Shown here: piece by piece, positions 33,973 to 43,507 of the stretch
How positions within the stretch are numbered: position 1 is the stretch's first letter
Layout of the letters: the number at the start of each line of letters is the position of its first letter
Origin: Phycisphaerae bacterium
GTDB taxonomy: Bacteria; Planctomycetota; Phycisphaerae; UBA1845; JAFGLZ01
Direction: 5' to 3'
DNA: 64,000 nucleotides
Assembly (NCBI GenBank): GCA_016927755.1
Contig: JAFGLZ010000260.1
Location: 22,205-86,204 of the forward strand
The notes under the pieces: generated by a model
The model's input: only the letters and a program-made list of their open reading frames with translations
Told to the model about the DNA's origin: nothing
Databases searched by the model: none
Position numbers and translations under genes: made by a program

Positions 33973-35772
33973 ATGAGAACAACCAAGCGTCGTTATTTCG
34001 GATTGCTGGCCGCGATCCTCGCATGCACCGTCTTGATGGGCATCCCGGAGTCCGCCTTCGCGGAAAAGGCCGGCGACAAGCCCGAGGCCAAGAAGGCCAA
34101 GAAGGGCAAGCCCAAGGCCAACAAGGCGGGAGGCAAGAAGGCCGGTGGCGAGAAGAAGGCTGCCGCGACGGAGGCCTCCAAACCGGCCGGGGCCGCTCCA
34201 GCGCCCAAGAAGAAGAGCGACGGCATGGCCGACATGCTGAAGTCGGTGGTCAAGCAACTCCGGAAGATGGACAAGGTGGAGGTCACCAAGCCGGTCTGGA
34301 ACGAGAAGGCGGGGTTCGGCCTGCCGGTTCCTCCGGAGTGGGAGGCCAAGATCGACGGGGCCAAGGTCGTGCTGACCAGCCCGGAGACGAAGGCGGGCAG
34401 GACGACGATCACGTTGGGCCCCGAGCCGACGGAGCTCGAGGCCAGCGAGTTTCTCGCGCAGCTCTGCAAGGATCTTGCCGAGAAGCAGAAGGTCCTGCCG
34501 ATGCAGCAACCGCCGATGGACGTCCTGGATCGGACGATCTACCTGGCGGCATTCCTCGACTCGTCGGGCCCGGCGCCGGGCTTCGGCGCGGTGCTCGTGA
34601 TGGACCGCCCCGGCGATCAGGTCTTCGTCATCCGCGTCAACACTCGAGATGAGTCTCTCATCAAGAACCCGCTGGTTCTGGCGTCCATCGCGATGCTTCG
34701 GTTTCGGGGCGAGCCGATTCCGAACTTCGGGGCCCTGATCGGGTTCGGCAAGACGAAACCCAAGCTGGAACTCGGCGAGATCAAGGTCGTGGTTGGAAAA
34801 GGGACGCTGGCCGAGCTGCGGACGCCCCAAGTCGTGCGGGACATGGCCCGGAAGACGGAGTTCAAGGGCACGATGCACCGGTACCGCATGGCGCTGGCCA
34901 CACCCAAGGGCTACAACCGCGATCGGGCGTGGCCGGTTCTGATCATGGACGCTCCGGCCGAAGAGGAAGCCATTGCGCGATACCAGAAGCTCGCCGATTC
35001 TCGGGGCGTGGTGGTTCTGGCGATTGCGCCTCAACACGAAGACACGGTGTGGACGGCCGATCTGCAATCGAGGATCTACTTCGGGACGCTGCAGGCGCTC
35101 GACAATTACATGATCCTGGATCGCAGCCGGGTGTATCTGCTGGCCTCCGGCGACGAAGCGGGCAAGCGGGCGCAGGAAGTGGCGGTCCAGCTCCCCGTGG
35201 CGCGCGGGCTCATCTGCGAGGACACGACGGTGGACGGGCTGACCGCGGCGCTGGCCAAGGCATCCGACGCCAAGAAACGACTGGCGGTCGCGGCGGTCGT
35301 CGCGGAATCCAACAAGGAGGTCCCGGCGGCCAAGGTCGACGCGCTCGTTGCGGCCTGGAAGAAGGCCGGCATCGAGACCGCGAGCGCGATCAAGGCGGCC
35401 TCATCGGACAAGGCCGTGGAGGACGCCGTCGACTGGCTTCTGAAGCGAGACCGTGACGCCGCAAAGGCGAACTTGGCGAAGTTGGCAGGCGAGGCCAAGC
35501 GGTTGGCCCCCAGCAAGCCCGGCGAAGCGCTGATGATCTATCGGCAGGTCGCGGGCTCCGGCCTGGAGGCGCCCGAGGTGGCGCAGGCCCGCAAGGCCGT
35601 TACGGAGCTTGTGAAGACCTGCATGGGCGCCTTGAACGAGGTGACCACGCAGCCGGCGGAGATCCCGGCGGATCAGGTCATCGCGAAGTACGAGATCGCG
35701 CAGCGATACCAGGGGTCTCCCGAGGGCGCCCTACTGATGTACAAGCTGCGGTCCAAGCTGACGGCTCAATAG
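33973..35772 (+). CDS. Secreted protein of unknown function with lysine/alanine-rich linker
   Basis: The protein has 599 residues. A signal peptide spans about 1-29 (cleavage near AFAEKAG). Residues about 30-85 are a K/A/P/G-rich low-complexity segment (repeated KKA and KPK), likely flexible and strongly basic. A first folded domain (about 95-240) resembles small lipid- or protein-binding domains (VWNEKAGFGLPVPPEWEA). The second (about 250-440) has alpha/beta-hydrolase-like strands (WPVLIMDAPAEEEA, GVVVLAIAP, RVYLLASGDEAG) but no catalytic triad I can name. The C-terminal 100 residues look helical and TPR-like. ATG 33973 has GAGG eight bases upstream. I do not recognise a family. Confidence 0.75.
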   Translation: MRTTKRRYFGLLAAILACTVLMGIPESAFAEKAGDKPEAKKAKKGKPKANKAGGKKAGGEKKAAATEASKPAGAAPAPKKKSDGMADMLKSVVKQLRKMDKVEVTKPVWNEKAGFGLPVPPEWEAKIDGAKVVLTSPETKAGRTTITLGPEPTELEASEFLAQLCKDLAEKQKVLPMQQPPMDVLDRTIYLAAFLDSSGPAPGFGAVLVMDRPGDQVFVIRVNTRDESLIKNPLVLASIAMLRFRGEPIPNFGALIGFGKTKPKLELGEIKVVVGKGTLAELRTPQVVRDMARKTEFKGTMHRYRMALATPKGYNRDRAWPVLIMDAPAEEEAIARYQKLADSRGVVVLAIAPQHEDTVWTADLQSRIYFGTLQALDNYMILDRSRVYLLASGDEAGKRAQEVAVQLPVARGLICEDTTVDGLTAALAKASDAKKRLAVAAVVAESNKEVPAAKVDALVAAWKKAGIETASAIKAASSDKAVEDAVDWLLKRDRDAAKANLAKLAGEAKRLAPSKPGEALMIYRQVAGSGLEAPEVAQARKAVTELVKTCMGALNEVTTQPAEIPADQVIAKYEIAQRYQGSPEGALLMYKLRSKLTAQ

Positions 35773-35798
35773 GGCGTCGAGCCCGAACGAAAGAACCC

Positions 35799-36920
35799 GT
35801 GAACGCGGTCCGGGACTCACGAGGAGAGCAACGCCCGTCGAAGCCCATCGTTTCGGCCCAGAGCGGAGGGCTGCTGATCGGCGTGGCCGCCGGCACGGGA
35901 GCCTTTCTGATCGGCGCGGCGGTTAGCGTCGAGCACTGCGTGGGCTGGTTGCTCGTGATCCCGACGTTCGCCGGTCTGTCCTGGGTCCATCTTCGGATCG
36001 CTACTCGACGGGCGCCAACATTCCTTCTCGTCCTGGCGGCGCTGTTTCTCGGGGTCGTCATCGGCGCGGCGGCGGGTCTGGGGCAGGCGCTGCTTTTCCA
36101 TCGTGCCACCGGGCTGTGGTGTGCTTACGATCTGGTCAGCGCCGGCATTGGGCCCTTGCCCCTGCTCTGGACGGCAGTCGCCGGGGTGCTGCCTCATTGG
36201 GCCGCCTGCCTGGTCTTCGCCGGGTTCCTGGTCCATGTCGAGTCTCGCATCGCACAGGCCGTCGGTGGCGTGCTTGCGGGCGGCGTGGCGGGGCTGGCGT
36301 ACGTCGCCCTGCTGGATATCCGTCTGTGGAGTGGGGAAGGCGCGGCCTTCCTGGCCGGCTTCGGGGTGGCGTACGGTCTGCTGGCGCCCCTGCTCGGGTG
36401 GGCGGGCGATCAGGTGCGTCCGGACGCGGATAGGACCCCGCGGCGGATCCTGCCGGTGATCGCCGTCGTGTGGGTCGCTCCGCCGCTAGCACTGCTCATT
36501 GGGGCGCTCACGCTGGGGGGGCCCTGGCTCGACGGGCACGTACAGGCGGGGCTGGTGCCCGCGCTGGCCGGGCTGGACCTGCTGCGAGACCTCTACTACG
36601 GCCTTTCCGATCCGCCGGTCGTCCCTCGCGTGGCGGTATGCGTGATCGCAGCCGCGCTGGCGATCGGTCTGTGCTCGCGACAACGATGGGCCTGGGTGCC
36701 TTGGTCGATCTGGTGGCTTCACGATTTGGCCTTTCTGGCGATTCTGGTTTGGACGCTGAATCGGCAGATCGGCAACCTGTGGACGTTTCCGGGAGACGCA
36801 GCCGTCGACGTGTCACCGTTGAATTCGATCCGCTTTTACACGATCTTGGTGGGATTGGGGTACGTTTTCGCATTCCGCGCCTGGTGCCTGACTCGTCGCG
36901 GCATTCGCCCCCTATGGTGA
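35799..36920 (+). CDS. Polytopic membrane protein of unknown function
   Basis: The protein has 373 residues with about nine or ten hydrophobic helices (GGLLIGVAAGTGAFLIG, TFLLVLAALFLGVVIGAA, ALLIGALTLGGPWL, LGYVFAFRAWCL among them) and no soluble domain. It starts with GTG 26 bp after the previous stop and ends 12 bp before the sulfatase-like gene, so it belongs to the same operon. No family motif was recognised. The operon context (secreted protein, sulfatase-like protein, glycosyltransferase-like protein) suggests an envelope role, which is inference only. The start has only a weak AAAG-type ribosome site. Confidence 0.75.
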   Translation: MNAVRDSRGEQRPSKPIVSAQSGGLLIGVAAGTGAFLIGAAVSVEHCVGWLLVIPTFAGLSWVHLRIATRRAPTFLLVLAALFLGVVIGAAAGLGQALLFHRATGLWCAYDLVSAGIGPLPLLWTAVAGVLPHWAACLVFAGFLVHVESRIAQAVGGVLAGGVAGLAYVALLDIRLWSGEGAAFLAGFGVAYGLLAPLLGWAGDQVRPDADRTPRRILPVIAVVWVAPPLALLIGALTLGGPWLDGHVQAGLVPALAGLDLLRDLYYGLSDPPVVPRVAVCVIAAALAIGLCSRQRWAWVPWSIWWLHDLAFLAILVWTLNRQIGNLWTFPGDAAVDVSPLNSIRFYTILVGLGYVFAFRAWCLTRRGIRPLW

Positions 36921-36932
36921 CGGTTCGACGGC

Positions 36933-39527
36933 ATGACCACCCGGAAGGAAACCCGACACCCGGCGCACCGACCGACCGACCGAAGGCTCCTGGCCGCGTT
37001 GATCGTCACGCTCGGAGCGGCCGCCCCGTTCCTGGCGTGTCGCTCGGGCGATGACCGCGCCGAGCCGATTCAAGCGCGGATCGCCGCCTGCGCGGGGAAG
37101 TTCGCGGATTTCAACGTCCTGCTCGTGAGCATCGACACGCTCCGCGCGGACCGCGTCGGGTGCTACGGGTGCCCGGTGGCCGAGACACCGACGATCGACG
37201 GCCTGGCGCGTCGGGGCCTCCGGTGCGACTCGGTCGTCACGCCCGTTCCGCTGACGTTGCCGGGGCATGCTTCCCTCCTGACAGGACTGATGCCGCCGCA
37301 TCACGGGGCGCGGGTCAACGTGATCTACACGGTGCCGGCGAAGGTGAGGACGCTGGCGGAAATCCTCCACGATCGAGGCTACGCGACCGGCGCGGCGATT
37401 AGTGCGTTCGTTCTAGACCGGCGATTCGGCCTGGACCAGGGCTTCGACGCGTATCTCGACGATCTCTCGGCCGATGGACAGGCGCAGGCGTTCGGATACC
37501 AGGAGCGGATCGCCGAAGACACGAACCGCCACGCCCTTGCCTGGCTGGAGCGTCACGGACGAGAACGGTTCTTCCTCTGGGCGCACTATTTCGATCCTCA
37601 TTTTCCATACAAGCCTCCGGCGCCGTTCTCGGAGCGGTTCAAGGACCGACCCTACGACGGCGAGATCGCCTACGCCGACGCACAGCTCGGGCGTCTGGTC
37701 GGGGCCCTGGACGACCTGGGCGTTCGGGACAGGACGCTGATCGTGGTCACGAGCGATCACGGCGAGTCGCTCGGCGAGCACGGAGAGTCCACGCATGGAT
37801 TGCTTCTGTACGACGCGACGCTCCTGGTTCCTCTGGTTTTCAGCGGGCCGCCCCCCCTGCCTCAAGGCGTCACGTTGTCTCGAGAGGCCGGGCTGATCGA
37901 CGTGGTTCCCACGCTCCTGGACCTGCTGGGCGTAACGATTCCGTCGGACCTCGACGGCATCAGCTTGCTGTGCCCGGCGCCGGCGGCGCCTCGCAATTTG
38001 TACATTGAGACGCTCTGGCCGAAGTTGATGCACAACTGGGCGCCGCTGGCGGGGGTGCGTCGCCGCGGGTGGAAGTACATTCTGGCCCCGCGGCCGGAGC
38101 TGTACGACCTGACGTCGGACCCGAACGAGCTGAGCAACCTCTACGAGCAGAAGAAGACCGTCGCCGAGGACATGCACCGGAGACTTCGCGAGCTAGCCGG
38201 CCTAGATCCAGGGCTGCTGGCGGATGTCTCGGGAAACCTCGCGATCACGGACGAGGCACGGCAGAAACTCGCGGGCCTGGGTTACGTGGTCACGAGCAGC
38301 GCGCCGACGACCACATCCGCCCTGCCCGACCCCAAGGACATGATACGAACATCGGCCGAGACGGATCGCGCGATGGAGTTGGCGCATGCGGGTCGGTTCG
38401 AAGAGGCGGTTGCCATCCTCGAGCCTTTTGTCTACCTTCATCCGAAGGACGCGGTGAACGTCGGCGTCTTGGCGGAATGCTATCTGAGCCTGGGCCGGGC
38501 GAGGGATGCCGCCGAGATGTTCCGGAAGCAAGCCGACCTTTCGCAACGGAAGACGGAACCGCTGATCGGACTCGGTCTGGCGCACGTGCAGATGGGCAGG
38601 CTGGATGAGGCGGAGGGCTACCTTCGCGCCGCCCTTGCCGAGAGTCCGGAGCATCAGAGCGCGCTGTTCGGTCTCGGCGTGATCGCGGCGCAGCGAGGTC
38701 GGCGCGAGGAGGCCATGACGCTGCTGAGAAGGTCCGTTGAGACCGGTCGGGGCAGCCAGACGGCCGTAGCACACTACAACATCGGGGTTCTCCACGAGAA
38801 AGCGGGCCAGATTGACGAGGCGCGAGAGGCGTACCGGCGGGCCCTGTCTCTCGACCGGCATCAGATGGACGCCGCTCGCGCCGAGGCGATGCACCTGGAG
38901 AAGGCGGGGCGCGCCGAGGAAGCGATTCAACTACTGGCCCAAGCGATCGGCAACCGCCCTGCTCCGGGGGCCCGTATGCAGCTCGGCAAGCTGCTGCTCG
39001 GTCGCGATCGGCTCTCGGCGGCAGCGGGGCAATTCCGACTGGTGGCGCAGGCCCGGCCGAACGACGCGGTCGCCCGATACGAACTGGGCATCGTCTTGAA
39101 CCGACTGGGCGAGACGGGAGAGGCCATCGGACACCTGAAGCGGTGCGTGGCGCTTCAGCCGGACAATCTGACCGCCCGGCTCCATCTGGGCGTGGCGCTC
39201 GGGCAGAAGGGTGATCTGGACGGCGCGCGGAAGGAACTCGAGGCGGTGGTCGCCAAAGCCCCAACATCCGCGGTCGCGCACTACAACCTCGGGGCGGTGC
39301 TGGCCAAGCAGCGCCGACTGGATGAGGCGCGGAATGCGTTCGCCGAGTCGGTCCGGCTGGATGCAAAGAACGCGAGCGCCCGGATCGCGCTGGGGCAGGT
39401 GCTGCTGGAGCTCGGACACCCCGAAGCCGCGGCCGTCCAGTACCGGGAGGCCCTGAAGATCGCCCCCGCGATGGAATCCGCCCGCGCCGGCCTGAAGCGA
39501 ATCGAGACACAACCCGCCAGGCAATGA
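36933..39527 (+). CDS. Sulfatase/alkaline-phosphatase-superfamily protein with C-terminal TPR array
   Basis: The protein has 864 residues. After an N-terminal hydrophobic anchor (about 18-36) the sulfatase-fold domain starts with NVLLVSIDTLRADRVGCYG (metal aspartate D68) and reaches TPVPLTLPGHASLLTG, where the nucleophile position holds Thr108 instead of the Cys or Ser of true sulfatases (C-x-P-x-R). GEIAYADAQLGRLV and SDHGESLGEHGES provide the later metal ligands. From about residue 470 some eight to ten TPRs follow (A-x-x-Y/L-G motifs such as AVAHYNIGVLHEKAGQIDEA). Thr nucleophile members are usually phosphotransferases or phosphatases. ATG 36933 lies 12 bp after the membrane gene, and the stop overlaps the next gene (ATGA). 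Confidence 0.85.
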   Translation: MTTRKETRHPAHRPTDRRLLAALIVTLGAAAPFLACRSGDDRAEPIQARIAACAGKFADFNVLLVSIDTLRADRVGCYGCPVAETPTIDGLARRGLRCDSVVTPVPLTLPGHASLLTGLMPPHHGARVNVIYTVPAKVRTLAEILHDRGYATGAAISAFVLDRRFGLDQGFDAYLDDLSADGQAQAFGYQERIAEDTNRHALAWLERHGRERFFLWAHYFDPHFPYKPPAPFSERFKDRPYDGEIAYADAQLGRLVGALDDLGVRDRTLIVVTSDHGESLGEHGESTHGLLLYDATLLVPLVFSGPPPLPQGVTLSREAGLIDVVPTLLDLLGVTIPSDLDGISLLCPAPAAPRNLYIETLWPKLMHNWAPLAGVRRRGWKYILAPRPELYDLTSDPNELSNLYEQKKTVAEDMHRRLRELAGLDPGLLADVSGNLAITDEARQKLAGLGYVVTSSAPTTTSALPDPKDMIRTSAETDRAMELAHAGRFEEAVAILEPFVYLHPKDAVNVGVLAECYLSLGRARDAAEMFRKQADLSQRKTEPLIGLGLAHVQMGRLDEAEGYLRAALAESPEHQSALFGLGVIAAQRGRREEAMTLLRRSVETGRGSQTAVAHYNIGVLHEKAGQIDEAREAYRRALSLDRHQMDAARAEAMHLEKAGRAEEAIQLLAQAIGNRPAPGARMQLGKLLLGRDRLSAAAGQFRLVAQARPNDAVARYELGIVLNRLGETGEAIGHLKRCVALQPDNLTARLHLGVALGQKGDLDGARKELEAVVAKAPTSAVAHYNLGAVLAKQRRLDEARNAFAESVRLDAKNASARIALGQVLLELGHPEAAAVQYREALKIAPAMESARAGLKRIETQPARQ

Positions 39528-41164
39528 GGATCGTAACGGGGAAGACTGACTTGCCGCAGGAAGCCGAGGCACGTTGCAGCGCGAGCCCCCCCCTGGGCGG
39601 CTCCCTGACTTGGATAGACGGGTTACTGGCGATCGTCCTCGGTGCCATCGGCATGACGGTGTTGGTCCTGATCGTTCGCTTCGTCAGCCCCTGCTACATG
39701 TCTTTCTCCGATTGCGTGCCTTACATCATGCAAACGCACATCTTCATCGAGGGGCGTCTGACGCGTGACGTCCCTCCCGACGATGTGGCGCCCTGTTTGA
39801 CGACCATCGGGATGATCCGGCGCGACGGTCGTGAGTTCTCTCGCCAACCCCCCGGCGCGCCTGCGGTCTTCGCGGGATTGACGGTGATCGTCCGTGACCC
39901 GCGGTGGGCGCCTCCGGCGGCCACGGCGCTGGCCATCCTGTTCAGCTACTTGTGGATCGCCCGGGCGTACGATCGGAAGACGGCCGTGTGGGCAACGGTC
40001 TTGTGCCTCTTCGGACCCGTCTACCTGCTGACCGGCCCGGCCTCGCTCTCCTACGCGCCCAGCGCGCTCTTCCTGAGCATCGCGATGCTCTGCTTCGTGC
40101 TGAGTGTCGAGAAACGGAGCATCCCGTGGGCCCTTCTGTGCGGCCTGGCCATCGGGCTTCAATTCACCAACCGCCCGTATACGACGGTGCTCGCAACGGG
40201 GGGGCTAGCGGTCACGAGGCTACTGGTCATTCGAAACGGGTCACCCGCCGCCAAGCAGATGCTCGCTTTCACCGTTGGACTGCTGCCGGGCATCGGGCTT
40301 TTGCTGATACACAACCGCCTCGTCATCGGCGACTTCTGGCCGTTGGCGTTCACGCTCTATGACTCCAAGGACAAGCTCGGATTCGGCGTGCGGGGCCTCG
40401 ACGCGGCCACGCTCGTGCACACCCCCGTCCGGGCGATCCACAATCTGATCGGCACGCTGAACCAAGCGGGCTTGATGTTCTTCGGCTTCTACATCTGGCT
40501 AGTCCCCATTGGGACCTGGTTGCTGGGACGGACGGTCGCCCGGGGTCGTTGGAGCGAAGGACGCCTGACCCGATGGGACATCATGGCCGTCGTCATGATT
40601 CTCGCCATGGTCATCGGGCACATGGCCTACTGGTGCCCAAGGGTGATTAACTACTACGAGGCGTACCCCTTCCTGGCGGTCCTGGTCGTGCGGGGGCTGA
40701 GGGACATGATGGATCGAGGGTGCTTGATGCGTCTGCTGGCCGGCGGCATCTGTGCGTTCACTATGATCGTCGGCCCCGTACTGATCCACGCATGGCTCTC
40801 GAGTACGCTTGCTCGTCATCGAAAGGTTCACGCCGCGATCGCCGAGGCGCTCGAGCAGCACGGCAAGATCCTCGTGTTCTCGCGACCCCTGAATCAACGA
40901 CTCGGAGAGCCGTCGTCGGCCCTGCGGAGCCAGGACCTCCTCTGCACGGGGATGCTCAACACCTCGGTCACGCCAGGGCAGCCCGTCATCTATGCCGTGG
41001 ACCACGGCCCCTTGAATGAGTCCCTGATCGCGCGCTATCCCGACCATTACCCGCTCCTGCTCCTGACCGAGCCCGAGGACCCCAACGACCCGGATGCGGG
41101 GATCAAAGTCGGGATGACCCCACTGAGGAGATCCCCAAGGTCGGCCCCCGGGCGAGTGGATTGA
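39524..41164 (+). CDS. Polytopic glycosyltransferase-like membrane protein (GT39/PMT-type topology)
   Basis: The protein has 546 residues. It starts at ATG 39524 inside the stop of the TPR gene (ATGA overlap), so the two are translationally coupled. After a short cytoplasmic stretch the first helix (ITM near AIVLGAIGMTVLVLIVRF) is followed by an extracytoplasmic loop with FIEGRLTRDVPPDD, then about ten more helices and a C-terminal soluble tail of about 130 residues. The topology and the acidic motif in the first large loop match undecaprenyl- or dolichyl-phosphate-sugar glycosyltransferases of the GT-C fold. Sugar donor and acceptor are unknown. With the sulfatase-like partner it may decorate envelope glycans (inference). 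Confidence 0.75.
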   Translation: MRIVTGKTDLPQEAEARCSASPPLGGSLTWIDGLLAIVLGAIGMTVLVLIVRFVSPCYMSFSDCVPYIMQTHIFIEGRLTRDVPPDDVAPCLTTIGMIRRDGREFSRQPPGAPAVFAGLTVIVRDPRWAPPAATALAILFSYLWIARAYDRKTAVWATVLCLFGPVYLLTGPASLSYAPSALFLSIAMLCFVLSVEKRSIPWALLCGLAIGLQFTNRPYTTVLATGGLAVTRLLVIRNGSPAAKQMLAFTVGLLPGIGLLLIHNRLVIGDFWPLAFTLYDSKDKLGFGVRGLDAATLVHTPVRAIHNLIGTLNQAGLMFFGFYIWLVPIGTWLLGRTVARGRWSEGRLTRWDIMAVVMILAMVIGHMAYWCPRVINYYEAYPFLAVLVVRGLRDMMDRGCLMRLLAGGICAFTMIVGPVLIHAWLSSTLARHRKVHAAIAEALEQHGKILVFSRPLNQRLGEPSSALRSQDLLCTGMLNTSVTPGQPVIYAVDHGPLNESLIARYPDHYPLLLLTEPEDPNDPDAGIKVGMTPLRRSPRSAPGRVD

Positions 41165-41437
41165 CGACGGGGCGCCTCGCGAAAGGGCGCGGCCTTGACG
41201 GGCGCCAGTCCCGTCTTCGGCGAGCGAGTTTCGTGTTTCTCCAGGGGGAAGTTCCTTGACCGAAAGAGGCGCTAGCCACATTGGAAACCGCAGCGGCCGT
41301 GGAAGCTGCCAACGCCCCGCGGATCGCGACGTGCTCGAAGCTCTGGACTCAGCCGTTACATTCGCCCCGCGGCCGCTCGACCTGACGGCGGTGAACCACT
41401 GCCCAAGAGCGCCACGGCGCGAATTCTCTCGACGTGT
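41165..41437. other. Intergenic stretch with no recognised feature
   Basis: GC-rich sequence between the glycosyltransferase-like gene and the next promoter. I found no supported ORF, tRNA or strong terminator in it. Confidence 0.5.
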
Positions 41438-41466
41438 TTGCCACGGGGCGCCCGGGTCGGTATAAG
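41438..41466 (+). promoter_or_regulatory. Predicted promoter for the TIM-barrel/GT4/dehydrogenase operon
   Basis: TTGCCA, 17 bp, TATAAG; transcription near 41473 would give a 77-nt leader before ATG 41550. Confidence 0.65.
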
Positions 41467-41549
41467 ACCAGCCGCAGGGAAGCGACGTCCCGCCGTCGAC
41501 GATGATTCCAGGCTGACCGCCGATATTGGCCATGACAAGGAGAACGTGG

Positions 41550-42386
41550 ATGCGATTGGGCGCGCCGGTCTTCGTCAAGACGAAAGACCCGGAGGAACTC
41601 GTTCGGGCACACGTGGCCAAGGGATACCGCGCCGCATACTGCCCCGCGCTGTCACTCGACCGACCGGACGAGATCAAGGCGTATCGGGACGCGTTCGCCG
41701 AGGCCGGGGTGGTCATCGCCGAGGTTGGGGCGTGGGGAAACATCATCATCCCGGACGAGGATCTGCGCAAACAGCGTCTGGCGCACGTCCACCATCAACT
41801 GGCCCTGGCCGACGAAATCGGCGCGTTGGGGTGCGTCGACTTCGCGGGGAGCTTCGCGCCGGATGACTCGCTCAATTACCACCCGAAGAACTTCACGCAG
41901 GAGGGGTTCGACACCATCGTCGAGACGGTCAGAGGCGTTCTGAAGGAAGTCCGGCCCAAACGGGCCAAGTTCATGCTGGAGACGATGCAGTGGATCCCGC
42001 CGGACAGCGTGGACTCGTACGTCGCCCTGGTGGAGGCGATCAACGATCCGATGTTCGGGGTTCACTTCGACCCGACGAACCTGATCGTCTCGCCGAGGCT
42101 GTACGCGGACACGGGCTCGGTCATTCGGGACTTCTTCGAGCGGCTCGGGGACAAGATCGTCAGCGCGCACGCGAAGGATCTGCACCACGGCAAGGGCTAT
42201 ATCGTCGAGATGTTCGAGGTGCCGCCGGGGGAGGGCCAGCTCGACTATCGCGCGTTCGTCGGCGGTCTGGCCGCGCTGGAGCAGGACGTGCCGCTGATGA
42301 TCGAGCACCTCGAGAGCGAAGCGGAGTATGACCGGGCGGCGGCCTTTGTCCGCGGGGTCGCCGAGGAATTGGGTGTGTCCTTCTGA
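41550..42386 (+). CDS. Xylose-isomerase-like TIM-barrel protein
   Basis: The protein has 278 residues. The AP-endonuclease-2/xylose-isomerase-like barrel is visible: MRLGAPVFVK start, AEVGAWGN, LGCVDFAGSF, AKFMLETMQW (barrel glutamate), FGVHFDPTNL (histidine/aspartate metal site), IVSAHAKDLHHG and MIEHLESEAEYDRAAAF. These enzymes isomerise sugars or sugar acids or act on inositol derivatives. ATG 41550 is preceded by AAGGAG with a 7-nt gap; the two ATGs at 41526 and 41532 are earlier and have none. It heads an operon with the GT4 gene (5 bp later) and the dehydrogenase. Confidence 0.87.
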   Translation: MRLGAPVFVKTKDPEELVRAHVAKGYRAAYCPALSLDRPDEIKAYRDAFAEAGVVIAEVGAWGNIIIPDEDLRKQRLAHVHHQLALADEIGALGCVDFAGSFAPDDSLNYHPKNFTQEGFDTIVETVRGVLKEVRPKRAKFMLETMQWIPPDSVDSYVALVEAINDPMFGVHFDPTNLIVSPRLYADTGSVIRDFFERLGDKIVSAHAKDLHHGKGYIVEMFEVPPGEGQLDYRAFVGGLAALEQDVPLMIEHLESEAEYDRAAAFVRGVAEELGVSF

Positions 42387-42390
42387 CCGC

Positions 42391-43491
42391 ATGACGCACG
42401 ACCTTGCCATCATCGGTCCCGTGCCGCCGCCATACGGCGGAGTCACGATCCACCTCAAGCGATTGCTGCCGCATCTGGATCGCGCGGGCGTCGACTACAT
42501 CGTGTACAACATCAGCCCGGAACCGACGTCGAACGAGCGGATCGTGCCGGTCGGCGAAGGCGGGCGGGGTTGGTTCGTGCGATACCTTCGGAAGGGTCGC
42601 GAGCCCGTCGTCTACGTCCACAGCAGCCGCTGGGACGTGTGGGCGGCGACGTGGTGGCTGTCACGAGTTCGCGGCAAGTCGGTCGTGATCGCGCTGCACA
42701 CGGACTCGCTTCGACGCTTGTGGCCGGTGCGGCCGTGGTGGTACCGGCGGATGGTGCTGGCGGCGTTCCGGCGTGCCAAGTCGCTGGTGGCCGTGAACGA
42801 GCATATCCGGGACTTCCTGGAAGAGGTGGGCGGACTGGGCGACAGGACGGTCGTGATTCCGGCGTTCGTCGAGCCGACGCCCAGCGCGGAGGATGAGGCG
42901 GGGATCGACGCGTCGGTTCGGGAGTTCTGCCGGTCGCATGACCCCGTGATCCTCGCCAACGGCGCGCCGATCGTCTACGACGACGGACGCGACCTCTACG
43001 GCATCGACATGACGATCGAGCTGGTCGATCGTCTTCGCGGGACTTGGCCCAGCGTCGGCGTGCTCTGGTATCTGCTGAAGTTCACGGGCTGGAGCCCGGC
43101 GTACGCCCGGCAGATGGTCGATGAGGTGGACCGTCGCGGGCTCGGCGATCACTGGCGATTCGTCGACCCGACGGGGGAGATGTACCCGATCTTCAAGGAA
43201 GTCGATCTTCTGGTGCGGCCGACGTGCAGCGACGGCGACGCGGTGAGTATCCGGGAGGCGCTGCATTTCGGCGTTCCCGTGGTGGCCAGCGACGCGGCGC
43301 CCAGACCCGCTGGGGTCGTGGAGTTCAAGGCGCGGGATCAGGACGACTTCGTGGGCAAGGTCCTGGACACGCTCGAGTCTCTTGGCGAGCAGCGTTCCAG
43401 GCTTGCGGGGATGGCCCGAAGCAGTGAGATCGATCGCGAGGTCGGGCTGCTGCGCGAGGTCATCGCAGAGGCGCGGCGGCCGTCGGCTTGA
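42391..43491 (+). CDS. GT4-type glycosyltransferase
   Basis: The protein has 366 residues. It opens LAIIGPVPPPYGGVTIHLKRLLPHL, the N-terminal GT-B acceptor-side motif of GT4 enzymes such as those of capsule and lipopolysaccharide synthesis. The middle SVVIALHTDSLRRLWPV and the C-terminal HFGVPVVASDAAPRPAGVVEF give the donor-side pocket; E-x7-E near ALHFG (REALHFGVPVV) is present. ATG 42391 lies 4 bp after the TIM-barrel stop, with no strong ribosome site, so translation may depend on coupling. Products and acceptor cannot be named. A short gap to the dehydrogenase implies a common pathway. Confidence 0.87.
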   Translation: MTHDLAIIGPVPPPYGGVTIHLKRLLPHLDRAGVDYIVYNISPEPTSNERIVPVGEGGRGWFVRYLRKGREPVVYVHSSRWDVWAATWWLSRVRGKSVVIALHTDSLRRLWPVRPWWYRRMVLAAFRRAKSLVAVNEHIRDFLEEVGGLGDRTVVIPAFVEPTPSAEDEAGIDASVREFCRSHDPVILANGAPIVYDDGRDLYGIDMTIELVDRLRGTWPSVGVLWYLLKFTGWSPAYARQMVDEVDRRGLGDHWRFVDPTGEMYPIFKEVDLLVRPTCSDGDAVSIREALHFGVPVVASDAAPRPAGVVEFKARDQDDFVGKVLDTLESLGEQRSRLAGMARSSEIDREVGLLREVIAEARRPSA

Positions 43492-43507
43492 GGACTGTTG
43501 TCACGAT

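Noticed and set aside
36933..39527. Classical sulfatase assignment
   Set aside because: The C/S-x-P-x-R maturation motif is absent; the position has Thr in PLTLPGHAS, so I describe it only as superfamily member.
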